Shown: positions 53,142 to 62,443 of the stretch, piece by piece
Layout of the letters: each line of letters begins with the position of its first letter
How positions within the stretch are numbered: position 1 is the first letter of the stretch
Source of the DNA: Nannocystis exedens
GTDB taxonomy: Bacteria; Myxococcota_A; Polyangia; Nannocystales; Nannocystaceae
NCBI RefSeq assembly: GCF_002343915.1
Contig: NZ_NETK01000001.1
Location: 8,384,001-8,448,000 of the forward strand
Length of the DNA stretch: 64,000 nt
Reading direction: 5' to 3'
Made by a program: the position numbers and the translations under genes
The notes under the pieces: generated by a model
Databases searched by the model: none
What the model saw: the letters and a program-made list of their open reading frames with translations, nothing else
Told to the model about the DNA's origin: nothing

Positions 53142-53854
53142 AGAAGCACGATGGGCGCGGCTGACCTCGCTGGCGACCGTCGTTGCTGCGCGTGGCAATG
53201 ACGCGAGGTCCTCCCGCGAGTGAAAATCCAGTCTCGTCTGCGATTTCTGCAATGTGCACGCGATCGTCGGAGCGCCGGGCTGCGCATCGGCGCGTCAAGA
53301 TGATGCAACGCGACATGCGTCACGAGGGCCGTACGCGACCTTGCGAGTCGGGGGGCCCGGGAGGCACCTGCGAGCGTGAGGCGCAGGCGCGGATGAACGC
53401 GGAGGGGCGCGAGGGAAGGCGTGGCGCGGCAGGGAGCACGAGTGGCGGAAAGCGGGGAGCGAGTGCGACTCGGGAAGCGCGCTATCGATGCGGGTGAGGC
53501 GGGTGAGCACGCGTGAGGACGAGCCTCGCACTACGGAAAAGTCTCGGTGCGTGTGGGCGTGGGTGAAGGGGACAGGGGTACATTGTGGACACTGCAGAAA
53601 AAGAATGTGCGTTCACCGCTCGTGGCTTGACGGCCTCGGCGGTTCGTGCAAAATGTTCGTCCAGCGTTTTGTGGGCCGCGGGGTATTCGTGCGATGGTTC
53701 GTGGCACGGCAGGAGATCGGCGGGCCGTCGCGGCGACGAGCGCTGGGGTGAGTGCGTGGTGACGTAGCGAGAGGGCATGTCGCCGAACAACTGAACCTCG
53801 ACGTACGGGCTCTGTGGAGCCAATCCCTGGTCGTTCTCCTGCTTGGAGCGTGTC
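53142..53854. other. 700-bp gap, unusual purine-rich part
   Basis: No gene supported. The stretch 53390-53530 is G/A-rich on the plus strand. GAAGGGGACAGGGGTACATTG at about 53565-53585 recalls sequences found near small transposase genes in other genomes, but no transposase fragment is recognisable here. Confidence 0.4.
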
Positions 53855-55363
53855 ATGCTGAAGCATCGTGTGGTGGCGGTTCTGTGGCTGTCGATGATCC
53901 CCATGGTCGCGTGCGACGATGACCCGGTGAGCGAGCCCGTCGGTCTGCGGTCGGAGGAGACCGCGGCCGATACCGAGGTCGACACCGAAGAAGTGGACGA
54001 GCTGAACACCTTCGGCCCGCGGCAGCACCTCATCTGGGAGGTCCGCGCGCTGATCGCGGAGAACGGCATCACCCCGCTCGAGCTGCCGCCGCCGACGTCG
54101 GACGAGCTGGTCGAGCTCGGCGAGGCGCTCTTCTACGACAAGATCCTCAGCGGCAACATGGACACGTCGTGCTCGACGTGTCATCACCCGCGGCTGGGCA
54201 CGACCGACCACCTGACGATGAACCGGGGCATCCGCGGCGTCGGGATCGGTCCGAACCGCATCGGCGCGGTGGTGGGCGGGCGCACGACGCAGCCGCTGTG
54301 GAACCTCCACAAGCTCACCACCGGCCTGACGGTCGACCACAAGGTGCCGCTCGACGCAACCGGCCACGTCATCCCGCTCGGCGGGCCGTTCATCCCCTTC
54401 GATTGGCAGGACGACGCGTTCGACCCCGACATGCTGGTCGCGGCCGGGCAGGCGATGATGCCCGAGGTGACCGACCAGGAGATGCTCGGCTTCCCGAACG
54501 AGAACGACTTCACCACCGCCTGCGCGCTCGACAATCCGCCGTTCAACTTCGTGATCTGCGCGTGGGGCATGATGATGGACCGGCTCGGCGCGATCCCCGA
54601 GTACGTCGACATGTTCGAGGCGGCCTACCCGGGCGTCGCGTTCGAGGACATGCACTTCGCCTACGCCGGCAACGCGATCGCCGCCTACGAGTTCCGCGCG
54701 TTCTTCTCCAACGACACCCCGTGGGACCGCTTCGTCGGCCGCTACGACCCCGCCACCGGGGTGCTGATCCCGCCCGACGACGACGCGCTCAGCTACAGCC
54801 AGTTGGTCGGCGCCCGCCACTTCCTCGACAGCGACCGCGGCAATTGCACCTCCTGCCACTCCGGCAACGCGTTCACCGACGAGGACTTCCACAAGACCCT
54901 CGCGCCGCAGTTCGGGCCCGGCGACACGGTCCCCGGCGGCGACGGTCCGGGCGGGCTCGACGACTTCGGGCGCATGCGGATCTCCGGCGACCCGGACGAC
55001 AAGTACGCGTGGCGCACCCCGCCGCTGCGCAACGTGATGTACACCGGGCCCTGGGGCCGCCAGAGCCACTACAACGACATCAAGGACTTCCTCCGCCACT
55101 ACCGCGACCCGGTCGACGCGCTGCTCGACTACGACATCACCGACAGCGTCGACGAGGTGGCGATGCACTCGCAGTTCCTCGAGAACCGCGCCGCCATCAT
55201 CGCCGAGGGCGTCGACCCGCTGCTCGCCACCGTCGATGTCTGGGGCTGGGGGACCATCGATTACCTCGCGGCCTTCCTCGGCTCGCTCAGCGACGACGCC
55301 GGGCCCGACTTCTCGCACCTGATCCCGCTGTCGGTGCCGAGCGGGCTGCCCGTCGACCCCTGA
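53855..55363 (+). CDS. Di-heme cytochrome-c peroxidase family lipoprotein (CCP/MauG)
   Basis: 502 residues from ATG 53855, with TTGGAG spaced 6 nt before it. Signal MLKHRVVAVLWLSMIPMVAC gives a likely lipidated Cys. Two heme-c motifs: DTSCSTCHHPRLG (about residue 110) and RGNCTSCHSGNAF (about 335), with a C-terminal RTPPLRNVMYTGPWGRQSHYNDIKDFLRHY segment typical of the family. FYDKILSGNMDTSCSTCHHP is the classic entry to the high-spin heme region. Bacterial members reduce hydrogen peroxide in the periplasm, or oxidise side chains as MauG does. Lies 700 bp downstream of the copper monooxygenase, a plausible redox neighbour, but not coupled to it. Confidence 0.9.
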   Translation: MLKHRVVAVLWLSMIPMVACDDDPVSEPVGLRSEETAADTEVDTEEVDELNTFGPRQHLIWEVRALIAENGITPLELPPPTSDELVELGEALFYDKILSGNMDTSCSTCHHPRLGTTDHLTMNRGIRGVGIGPNRIGAVVGGRTTQPLWNLHKLTTGLTVDHKVPLDATGHVIPLGGPFIPFDWQDDAFDPDMLVAAGQAMMPEVTDQEMLGFPNENDFTTACALDNPPFNFVICAWGMMMDRLGAIPEYVDMFEAAYPGVAFEDMHFAYAGNAIAAYEFRAFFSNDTPWDRFVGRYDPATGVLIPPDDDALSYSQLVGARHFLDSDRGNCTSCHSGNAFTDEDFHKTLAPQFGPGDTVPGGDGPGGLDDFGRMRISGDPDDKYAWRTPPLRNVMYTGPWGRQSHYNDIKDFLRHYRDPVDALLDYDITDSVDEVAMHSQFLENRAAIIAEGVDPLLATVDVWGWGTIDYLAAFLGSLSDDAGPDFSHLIPLSVPSGLPVDP

Positions 55364-55463
55364 GCGGGCGACGAGAGCAGGCCGCGCCGCACGCGACGTG
55401 GACGGCCCCGCGGCCGCGGCTGCTTGACACCCGCCGCGGGGCCTCGGCAAAGTCGCGCGCGCG

Positions 55464-55718
55464 ATGGACGAGCGCCTCAACGACCTGGTCGAAGACCTCG
55501 AGATCTCGGTCCGCGCCTGGAACATCCTCCACCAGGCCGGGATCGTCTACGTCGGCGAGCTGGTGCAGTGGAGCGCGGAGGACCTGCTGGATCGGCCGTC
55601 CTCCAGCAAGAAGATCGTCGACGAGCTGCGGGAGTTCGTGACCGGCATGGGCCTCGCGCTGGGCACCGAGCTGCCGGAGTGGCAGCGACCCGACGGGGCG
55701 CCGGTGGCTCGACCATGA
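55464..55718 (+). CDS. Stand-alone RNA polymerase alpha C-terminal-domain-like protein
   Basis: 84 residues. Nearly the whole protein matches the RNAP alpha-CTD: DLEISVRAWNILHQAGIVYVGELVQWSAEDLL parallels [25 protein letters not shown] in E. coli RpoA, and VDELREFVTGMGLALGTELPEW parallels the end of that domain. The DNA-contacting Arg265 and Asn268 equivalents (VRAWN) are kept, while the Gly296 loop (LGKKS) is changed to SSKKI. No N-terminal dimerisation domain, so it cannot join the core as a normal alpha subunit. It may bind UP-element-like DNA or act as a competitor or adaptor. No ribosome site is obvious. Confidence 0.85.
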   Translation: MDERLNDLVEDLEISVRAWNILHQAGIVYVGELVQWSAEDLLDRPSSSKKIVDELREFVTGMGLALGTELPEWQRPDGAPVARP

Positions 55719-55799
55719 GGTTTCGAGGGGGAGCGCGGTCCGGCTGTCCTTCGGGGCAGGTACGCGGGGGCGTCGCGGGCTGAATTTACCGACGATTGA

Positions 55800-56351
55800 C
55801 CCAGGGCCGGGCTCGTCTTCCGCGTCCAGGGCGACGTGACGTTCGGGACGTTCCTGTTCGCGTCGAAGGACGGGCGCTTCGATCCGCTCGGCGGACCGCT
55901 CGTGCGATTCGCGGACGAGCGAATGGTGGGCATCGAGGAGGGCGCGGTCGTCACCTTCGCCCGCTACTTCGAGGACGGGCCGCGCACGAGCGAGGCGCCG
56001 TCGCTGCTCGCGTACGACCTGCGGACCGGCGAGCGCAAGTCCGCCGACCGCCGGGCGAGGGCGAGGGCGAGCGAACGACGGGGCTCGCTGGCGCGGGGTT
56101 TGAACACATGCCGGACGAATATCCAGGCGCGGGTTACGTGGTGCCGCGGGAGGATGGTACGCCGCTGGCGCTCGTGCCCGTCGGGGAAGGGGCGATCGAT
56201 CGCACCGGGACGACGCTGCTGCACGAGGCTTGTTCCGCCGATCCGAGGGCGCGGCAGGTGTCGATCGTCGATCTCCGCGCGGGGACCCGGGCGATCGTCG
56301 ATCGCGCGATCGGCTCGGCCGTTCGTCCACGAGGCGACGATGGGCGGCTGA
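55800..56351 (+). pseudogene. Frameshifted gene fragment, unknown family
   Basis: One frame gives VTFGTFLFASKDGRFDPLGG, LVRFADERMVGIEEGAVVTFARYF and SLLAYDLRTGERKS, which look like coding sequence. After a Gly/Glu/Arg repeat region (GAGGGCGAGGGCGAGCGA, about 56065) the sense continues in another frame as EHMPDEYPGAGYVVPREDGT, PLALVPVGEGAID and RARQVSIVDLRAGTRAIVD. Both parts resemble blades of a propeller-type protein. There is no proper start codon, since a stop lies just upstream. I call it a broken gene; a sequencing indel in the repeat is possible but would not supply a start. Confidence 0.55.
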
Positions 56352-56594
56352 GCGCGGCGCGCTCGCGGAAATGTGGGCACCACGCGGGGTGAAGGCCGAT
56401 TGCGAGCAGGCGGGCGCCGAGGGACGGCCGGCCGCTCGAGATCCACGCTCGTGGCATTCGTCGATCGCCGCGGGGCGCTATCGACCGTCGCGCGTCGATA
56501 TCGCGCTCGGGGAGCGCCGTGGGCGTGATGGGGCGCTCCCGTGCGCTTGACGGTGTATGCAGCGGTGTGTAGCAATTCCTGCGAGAGGAACAGG

Positions 56595-57230
56595 ATGCCG
56601 ACGCAGCACATCGTGGCCGAGGGCGAGTGCATCTCGAGCATCGCCTTCCGCCACGGCCTCGCTCCGGACACGGTATGGCGAGATCCGGAGAACGCGGAGC
56701 TGCGGCGGCAGCGCAAGAATCCCAACATTCTCGTGGCCGGCGACGTGGTGGTCGTTCCTGCCAGGCAGGAGAAGAGCGCGGCGGTCGAGACCGACCGCCG
56801 CCACATCTTCCGGCGCCGGGGCGTGCCGGAGAAGTTGCGGCTGCAGTTCCTGGTGGCCGGCTTCCCGCGCGCGGAGGAGCGATACGAGCTCACGGTCGAC
56901 GGCGTGATCGTGGCCCACGACGAGTTGACCGACGCGGAGGGTCGAATCGAGCGATTCATCGCGCCCGACGCCCGCGCCGCGCGGGTGCGCTTCCTCGAGA
57001 CCGGGGAAGAGTACGACTTCGCGCTCGGCCGCCTCGAGCCGGTGGATACGCCGCGCGGCGCGCTGGGGCGGCTCAAGAGCCTCGGGTTCTACGCCGGCTC
57101 GCTCGGCGACGGCGGCGGCGCGGCGTTGTCGCGGGCGCTCCAGGCGTTCCAGGCCGCTCACGGCCTCGAGATCACCGGCGCGCTCGACGACGAGACGAAG
57201 CGCGCGCTGGAAGCGAAGTACGGCGGCTGA
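56595..57230 (+). CDS. LysM and peptidoglycan-binding-domain protein
   Basis: 211 residues from ATG 56595 with GAGAGGAACAGG before it. The N-terminal LysM domain (QHIVAEGECISSIAFRHGL, DPENAELRRQRKNPNILVAGDVVVVP) and the C-terminal peptidoglycan-binding_1 helices (LGRLKSLGFYAGSL, ALQAFQAAHGLEITGALDDETKRAL) flank a beta-rich middle domain (HIFRRRGVPEKLRLQFLVAGF). This exact three-part layout is often found next to type VI secretion or phage-tail-like injection genes in myxobacteria and other groups, where it is thought to help load or anchor an effector. It directly precedes the 1431-aa gene (37 bp). No other injection genes are in view. Confidence 0.85.
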   Translation: MPTQHIVAEGECISSIAFRHGLAPDTVWRDPENAELRRQRKNPNILVAGDVVVVPARQEKSAAVETDRRHIFRRRGVPEKLRLQFLVAGFPRAEERYELTVDGVIVAHDELTDAEGRIERFIAPDARAARVRFLETGEEYDFALGRLEPVDTPRGALGRLKSLGFYAGSLGDGGGAALSRALQAFQAAHGLEITGALDDETKRALEAKYGG

Positions 57231-57267
57231 GCGCGTCGCCGGGGGTCGGGTTCGCGGGGGGCCGTCG

Positions 57268-60200
57268 ATGTTGTGGACCGAGATCGAGCACGTGACGACG
57301 AAAGAGGGCCGCAGCCTGCGCGGCGAGGAGGTGCGGCAGTGGTTGCGGAGCTTGCAGGACCCGGACGCGGCGTCCATCCATGCGACGGCGGGCTCGGTCT
57401 ACGTCTCCCTCGCCCCGCACGGGCATAACCACCGGCCTGCGCTCCGCACCGAGGCCGAGATCGAGGCGTGGCTGGTGCAGCGGTTCCAGTGCACCGACGT
57501 GCGCTTCGCCGTCGCGCCGCCGGGCGAGGGCAGCCGGGAGCGCTACGCCGCGCGCTCGTTCGGGGTGCGCAACACCAACGATGTCCTGCCGGCGGTGTAC
57601 TTCAGCCTGGCGGATCGCGACGAGGTGCTCACGCACGTGACGGTGAAGCAGGGCCTGCGGGAGCCGCTGGCCGTCGAGCTGCGGCTGAAGCCGCCGCTGC
57701 CGCGCGCGTACGCCGGCAGGCTCGAGCTCGCGTACCTCGGGGCGAAGCTGCGGCTGCGCAACGCGATCCGCTCGTACAAGGGCAGCGTGAAGCCGGCGTA
57801 CCGGTACCTCAGCCGGGTCCGCGCCGCGCGGAGCAAGGACGGGATCCAAAGCCCCGTCCACGAGCTCACCGACGGCATGCTGGTGAAGTTCGTCGAGGCC
57901 GGCGGCCGAACGAGGGACTACTCGGTCCTCGAGCGGCTCACCTTCATCGGGCTCGAGGTCGGCCACGGCACCGAGGTGTTGCAGGCGTGCCTGCTGGACC
58001 TGGACCATCACCTCGTCTGCTCGGCCACGCTGGAGCTCGCGGTCGAGGCCGATGGCCGCGCGGATGTCGGCGCGCTGCGGCTGCTCGCGCACGTCGAGGG
58101 CAAGGACTTCAAGGAGCAGAAAGACCCCGAATTCGCGGCCCTCTACCGCCAGGCGCAGGGCCGACGCGGCAGCCGGGTCACGATCGGCGTGTGCGACACC
58201 GGCATCTTCGACGACACCAGCCCGGGCGGGCTCGACTACTTGGCCCCGCGGATCGTGGACGGGCGCTACTTCGACGCGGGGGACGAGGCCAACGATCGAC
58301 CGACGCGCCCGCGCAAGGGCTATCCGACCCACTTCGTCGCCGACAACCCGTCGAAGCACGGCACGACCGTGGCCGGGCAGGCGGCCTGGGGCAGCGGCCG
58401 GATCGCGCTCCTCGACGTGATGACCAAGAAGGGTCAGACGATGGGGGAGATGAACGACGCCACGGGGGCGCGGTCGTTCCGCTGGGCGATCGAGCAGGGG
58501 GCGGACATCGTCAATTGCAGCGCGTGGATGCCGTTCAGCATGCCGGAGACCGACAAGGTCGTCACGCGGGCGAAGAGCAAGGTGTTGTTCCTGGCGACCG
58601 GCGGGAACACGGGCTTCTCGTTCCCGCTGAACTTCGCCGACTTCGACTTCGGCGACGTGAGCCGCTATCCGCAGAAGCGGGAGTTCCAGGGCAGCGACCT
58701 GCCGCGCTCGTTCGAGAACACGCTGTTCGTCGGCGGCTGCACGATGAGCAAGGGGCATCACTCGGAGCGCGGGACCGGCCCCGGCGTCGACGTGCTGGTG
58801 CCCTCGGACAGCACGACCCTCTACACCCCGAAGGGGCTGGTGGCGGCCCACCGCCTCGGGTTCGTGCGGACGTTCTTCAGCGAGCTGCTGCCGAACCGGA
58901 TCATGCCCGAGATCGACGCGCTGCGCGCCGAGCCGGCGATGGTCAAGGAAGAGACGCAGGAGTACTCGAACCTGAACAACAAGATCAGCTCCCTGGAGGA
59001 CGACCAGATCCCGACGTGGGAGGCGGAGCTGCAGAAGAAGGGGCCCCAGGACGGGCCGCTCAGCGAAGACGAGGCCCGCGAGCTCGGCGTGCTCGAGTCG
59101 CTGGTCGGGCAGGCGGAGGCCCTGTTGCCCAAGATCATCGCCGACCGGATCGAGCCGCTGGCGAAGCGGCGAGCCGGTCAGGGCGAGCCGCTCACCCCGG
59201 CGGAGACCCAAGAGCTCGAGGTGCTCGAGGGGCTGACGAAGGGCGGCAAGAAGCCGCAGCGCAGCGACATCAAGCCGCGCTGCAACGCGCTGCAGGTGCG
59301 CGCGGACTACGAGAAGATCGAGAAGAAGTTCATGCCGGACGCCCTCCGCGACCTCAAGAGCCTCAAGGAGGAGCGGGACCGGCTGAAGGCGACGCTCCCG
59401 GAGGTGAACAACCCGAAGCACGAGCGCTATCAGGCCTACGTGTATTTCTGGGACCAGGTCGTGGGCTGGACCGGGAAGTCCGGGGCGGACGTCGACTCGC
59501 TGCCGAAGCAGGTCGCGGCGATCAAGGCGGCGATCGACAGCTCCGAGCAGGCCGTCGAGTGGCTGCGGAGGTTGTTCGACTTCGCCTTCGACCCGATGCT
59601 GCCCGGGCGCAAGGAGTGGGACGCGGCGCCGCCGGAGCAGGCGATGATCGACGCGCGCGCGCGCCCGCAGATGACGGACGTGAGCACGCAGGTCAAGGAC
59701 GAGATCAAGATCAAGGATCTGGACGCGGCGTACAAGGACCTGCACGCGTCGCTGGCCGGGACCCACGTGAGCAAGGATCTCGGCGTGTCCTTCGGCCTGC
59801 CGATGGTGGCGAACATCGCCGCCAAGGTGAAGCTCATCAACCGCGACCTCTCGGCCCCCGAGCTCAAGCGGGTGCTCGTCGACACCTCCGATCGCGACGA
59901 GGCGCTCACGGCCCGCTGCGTCGCCGGCGGGGTGGTCAACCCGCTCCGGGCCTATTTCGCGGCGTTCGACGATGAGGTGGCGTACGCCGGCCTGGAGGTG
60001 CATGCGGCCTTCAGGCAGGCGCAGCCGAAGGGCAAGGACGAGCGGCGGACCATCTATTACACGTTCTTTTACATGCACGCGGAGGGGCTCCGGGCCTACA
60101 GGGCGATCAAGGGCGAGCTCGTGGCCGCGTACGCGAAGATGGACGTCGAGCTCATCGAGGCCGAGCCGCCGGTCGAGCTCGAGAGCGAGCCGCTCACGTA

Positions 60201-61563
60201 CGTGGCGGGCAGGCCGCTCAACCAGTACAACTGGAAGAGCGTCGTGCCGTTCCACACCCACCCGCTGTACGGCGGGAAGAAGCACCTGCGGCTGGTCCTG
60301 GTCAACCAGTGCGGCTACGTGCTGACCAAGGCGATGTCGATCGCGGGGAAGGAGCAGCGGTTCCGCTTCGAGGACACGGGCCGGGCCGAGGTCGTCCCGC
60401 CGGACGAGCAGGACACGCCCGAGGACGAGAAGGCGAAGTTCGAGGTGGCCGAGGCGAGCGCCCGGCCGCGGCTCGGCGAGCGCTGGAGCTGCAAGCTCAG
60501 GGCGAACGACGGCTTCCACGTGTTCCCGGTCCGGCCCCAGGACATCCTCGGCGACCTCCGCTTGAGCGTCCCCGAGCCGCGCGAGAGCACGGTCGCCAAG
60601 AAGCACATCACGGCGACGACGAGCCCCGATCGTCAGCGGCTGACGGTCTGCGTGATCGCGGGCGAGGAGTTCGACAAGCTGCGCGACGAGGGCCTGTCCA
60701 TCACCCTGACGATCAAGACCGTGCCGGCCGGGCCGCCGGCTCCGCCCGGGCCGCCGCCGCCGGTGCGCTCGCAGACGTTCGATCTCAGGCGCGGGGCCTG
60801 CACCGTGGGCGCGAGCCAGAACGAGACCTGGGAGGTGGAGAGCTTCACCGACCCGCTCGGCGCGACGGATCACTGGGAATGCGTGCTGAAGGCGAAGGCC
60901 GGCGCGCAGTTCATGGTCCAGGGCGCGCAGTCCGTGCCCACGGTCAAGTCGGCGGTCCCCGCGGACAAGGAGACCTCCTACAAGTCCTCGGAGGGCAAAT
61001 ACCGGGTCGAGCGGCTGAGCGACAGGGAAGCGCGCGTCGAGGTGACCGACGACGAGTTGAACCAAAAGCTCGGCACGGTCTGCTCGGCGGTCGCCATCGA
61101 GGTCAACATGGTGCAGACAATCGGAGGCAACCGCGACGAGAAAGAGGCCCCCGGCACGATCTTCGTCTCGAACAAGTACCACGCCGGCTCGAGCGGCACG
61201 GCCGAGGCCGACCGGACGCTGCTGGTGCTGTTCCTCCACGAGATCGGCCACGCGCTCGGGATGGTGCCCAAGGAGCACGAGCATCATTACGATCGCAAGT
61301 ACGGCGGCCGCGGCGATCACTGCGCCTTCAACACCGAGGACCACCCCAAGGCCAGCGTCAAGGCGGACTTCGGGATCCTCGCCGACGCCGACTCCGACTG
61401 GGTCAAGGTGCCCCTGGCGCTGTCGAAGGGCGGCGACGAGAAGCCCTGCGTCATGTACCACACGCGGACGACGGTCCATCACCGGTCGGAGTTCTGCGCC
61501 ACCTGCGAGGAATGGGTGAAGGGCAGGCTCGACGCCTCGAAGTGGGAGTGGGTCGACAAATGA
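57268..61563 (+). CDS. Giant protein with subtilase-like domain, coiled coil and C-terminal HExxH zinc-protease motif
   Basis: 1431 residues, no signal peptide. Residues about 300-530 resemble an S8 subtilase: catalytic Asp in TIGVCDTGIFDD (310), His in SKHGTTVAGQAAWG (364), oxyanion Asn in LATGGNTGFSF (447). The serine loop GTSxAAP is missing; TLYTPKGLVAAHRLG stands in its place, so the subtilase is probably inactive. A Lys/Glu-rich coiled coil spans about 530-820. A long middle part follows, and about 1324 begins VLFLHEIGHALGMVPKEHEHH, a zinc-protease HExxHxxG motif with a His six residues after the Gly. Sits 37 bp after the LysM protein. I infer an exported effector or toxin; alternatively a processing enzyme. 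Confidence 0.75.
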   Translation: MLWTEIEHVTTKEGRSLRGEEVRQWLRSLQDPDAASIHATAGSVYVSLAPHGHNHRPALRTEAEIEAWLVQRFQCTDVRFAVAPPGEGSRERYAARSFGVRNTNDVLPAVYFSLADRDEVLTHVTVKQGLREPLAVELRLKPPLPRAYAGRLELAYLGAKLRLRNAIRSYKGSVKPAYRYLSRVRAARSKDGIQSPVHELTDGMLVKFVEAGGRTRDYSVLERLTFIGLEVGHGTEVLQACLLDLDHHLVCSATLELAVEADGRADVGALRLLAHVEGKDFKEQKDPEFAALYRQAQGRRGSRVTIGVCDTGIFDDTSPGGLDYLAPRIVDGRYFDAGDEANDRPTRPRKGYPTHFVADNPSKHGTTVAGQAAWGSGRIALLDVMTKKGQTMGEMNDATGARSFRWAIEQGADIVNCSAWMPFSMPETDKVVTRAKSKVLFLATGGNTGFSFPLNFADFDFGDVSRYPQKREFQGSDLPRSFENTLFVGGCTMSKGHHSERGTGPGVDVLVPSDSTTLYTPKGLVAAHRLGFVRTFFSELLPNRIMPEIDALRAEPAMVKEETQEYSNLNNKISSLEDDQIPTWEAELQKKGPQDGPLSEDEARELGVLESLVGQAEALLPKIIADRIEPLAKRRAGQGEPLTPAETQELEVLEGLTKGGKKPQRSDIKPRCNALQVRADYEKIEKKFMPDALRDLKSLKEERDRLKATLPEVNNPKHERYQAYVYFWDQVVGWTGKSGADVDSLPKQVAAIKAAIDSSEQAVEWLRRLFDFAFDPMLPGRKEWDAAPPEQAMIDARARPQMTDVSTQVKDEIKIKDLDAAYKDLHASLAGTHVSKDLGVSFGLPMVANIAAKVKLINRDLSAPELKRVLVDTSDRDEALTARCVAGGVVNPLRAYFAAFDDEVAYAGLEVHAAFRQAQPKGKDERRTIYYTFFYMHAEGLRAYRAIKGELVAAYAKMDVELIEAEPPVELESEPLTYVAGRPLNQYNWKSVVPFHTHPLYGGKKHLRLVLVNQCGYVLTKAMSIAGKEQRFRFEDTGRAEVVPPDEQDTPEDEKAKFEVAEASARPRLGERWSCKLRANDGFHVFPVRPQDILGDLRLSVPEPRESTVAKKHITATTSPDRQRLTVCVIAGEEFDKLRDEGLSITLTIKTVPAGPPAPPGPPPPVRSQTFDLRRGACTVGASQNETWEVESFTDPLGATDHWECVLKAKAGAQFMVQGAQSVPTVKSAVPADKETSYKSSEGKYRVERLSDREARVEVTDDELNQKLGTVCSAVAIEVNMVQTIGGNRDEKEAPGTIFVSNKYHAGSSGTAEADRTLLVLFLHEIGHALGMVPKEHEHHYDRKYGGRGDHCAFNTEDHPKASVKADFGILADADSDWVKVPLALSKGGDEKPCVMYHTRTTVHHRSEFCATCEEWVKGRLDASKWEWVDK

Positions 61564-61699
61564 TGCCAGCAGGGCCTGCCGCGATTCGCTGCGCCGCCGG
61601 GAAGGGGCGCACGGCCGCGCAGGCCGCTCGGTCACGAGCGGCGGGCGCGGGGGGACGTTGAAGGCGGGGGCGGGTCTTCATTAAACTCGCGGCCGGTCC

Positions 61700-62398
61700 A
61701 TGGCGAACTTTCGCGTCCACGTCCTCGGGGCGGCGATTCCCTCGGCGCTCGCCGCGGGGCTGGCGATCGCCGGCGGGCTCGTGACTCCGCTCGTCGGCGG
61801 CGTCTGCTTCGGGCTCGGGGTGCTCGGGGGAATGCTGCCCGACATCGACGCCGAGAGCTCCGTGCCGACCCGGATCCTCTTCGGGGCGCTCGTGGTGGGC
61901 GCGGCGGCTGCGGCCGCGCTGGCGCTGTACGACGACGCCGCGCCGTGGCTCGCGGCGGCCGCGGCGGTCGCGGCCTTCGTGGCGGTCCGCGTCGGCCTGC
62001 GGGGCTTCACCGCCTGGCTGTGCGTGCATCGCGGCCTCGTCCACTCGCTCCCGTTCGCCGCGCTGGTCGGCGTCGCCGTGGTGCTGGTCGCCTCGCGCGC
62101 CTTCCACCTCGCGCCGACCCAGGCCTGGCTCGCGGGCGTGTTCCTCACGGGCGGCTTTCTCGTGCACCTGGCGCTCGACGAGCTCTCCAGCGTCGACCTC
62201 CTCGGCGCACGCATGAAGCGATCGTTCGGCACCGCGCTCAAGCTCGGCAGTCGACGTCAGCTGCTCGCCACGGCCGTGCTCTACGCCGGCGTGATCGCCC
62301 TCGTGGCGATGAGCCCGCCCGCCGATCCGTTCGTGCGCGACGTGACCTCGAAGCGCACGCGGGCTGCGATCGCGGCGGCGTTCGCCCGCTTCCCGTGA
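61700..62398 (+). CDS. YdjM-family (DUF457-like) membrane-bound metal-dependent hydrolase
   Basis: 232 residues. The metal-ligand motifs of the family are LGGMLPDIDAESSVPTRILF (D-x-D), CVHRGLVHSLPFAALVG (HRGxxHS) and HLALDELSSVDLLG (H..xDE). Hydrophobic segments lie between them (LGVLGGML, ILFGALVVGAAAAAALALY, FVAVRVGLRGF, LVGVAVVLVASRAF, GGFLVHLALDE and a C-terminal helix), so it is an inner-membrane protein with four or five helices. It may be linked to phospholipid or LPS metabolism. A palindrome lies after its stop and is split by the insertion sequence. Confidence 0.87.
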   Translation: MANFRVHVLGAAIPSALAAGLAIAGGLVTPLVGGVCFGLGVLGGMLPDIDAESSVPTRILFGALVVGAAAAAALALYDDAAPWLAAAAAVAAFVAVRVGLRGFTAWLCVHRGLVHSLPFAALVGVAVVLVASRAFHLAPTQAWLAGVFLTGGFLVHLALDELSSVDLLGARMKRSFGTALKLGSRRQLLATAVLYAGVIALVAMSPPADPFVRDVTSKRTRAAIAAAFARFP

Positions 62399-62435
62399 CG
62401 GCTCGCGGCGGCGAATGACGGCAGCGAGCGGCCCC

Positions 62436-62443
62436 GGTCATGA
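62436..62443 (+). repeat. Left 8-bp target-site duplication
   Basis: GGTCATGA directly before the left inverted repeat; an identical copy follows the right end at 63783-63790. An 8-bp duplication is normal for the ISL3 family. Confidence 0.92.

Noticed and set aside
53565-53600. GGGGACAGGGGTACATTG as the trace of a REP-associated transposase
   Set aside because: No transposase sequence, inverted repeat or second copy is visible.
57172-61635. A 1487-codon antisense frame opposite the giant protein
   Set aside because: Val/Arg/Ala-rich with no motifs; the plus strand has the HExxH and subtilase motifs.
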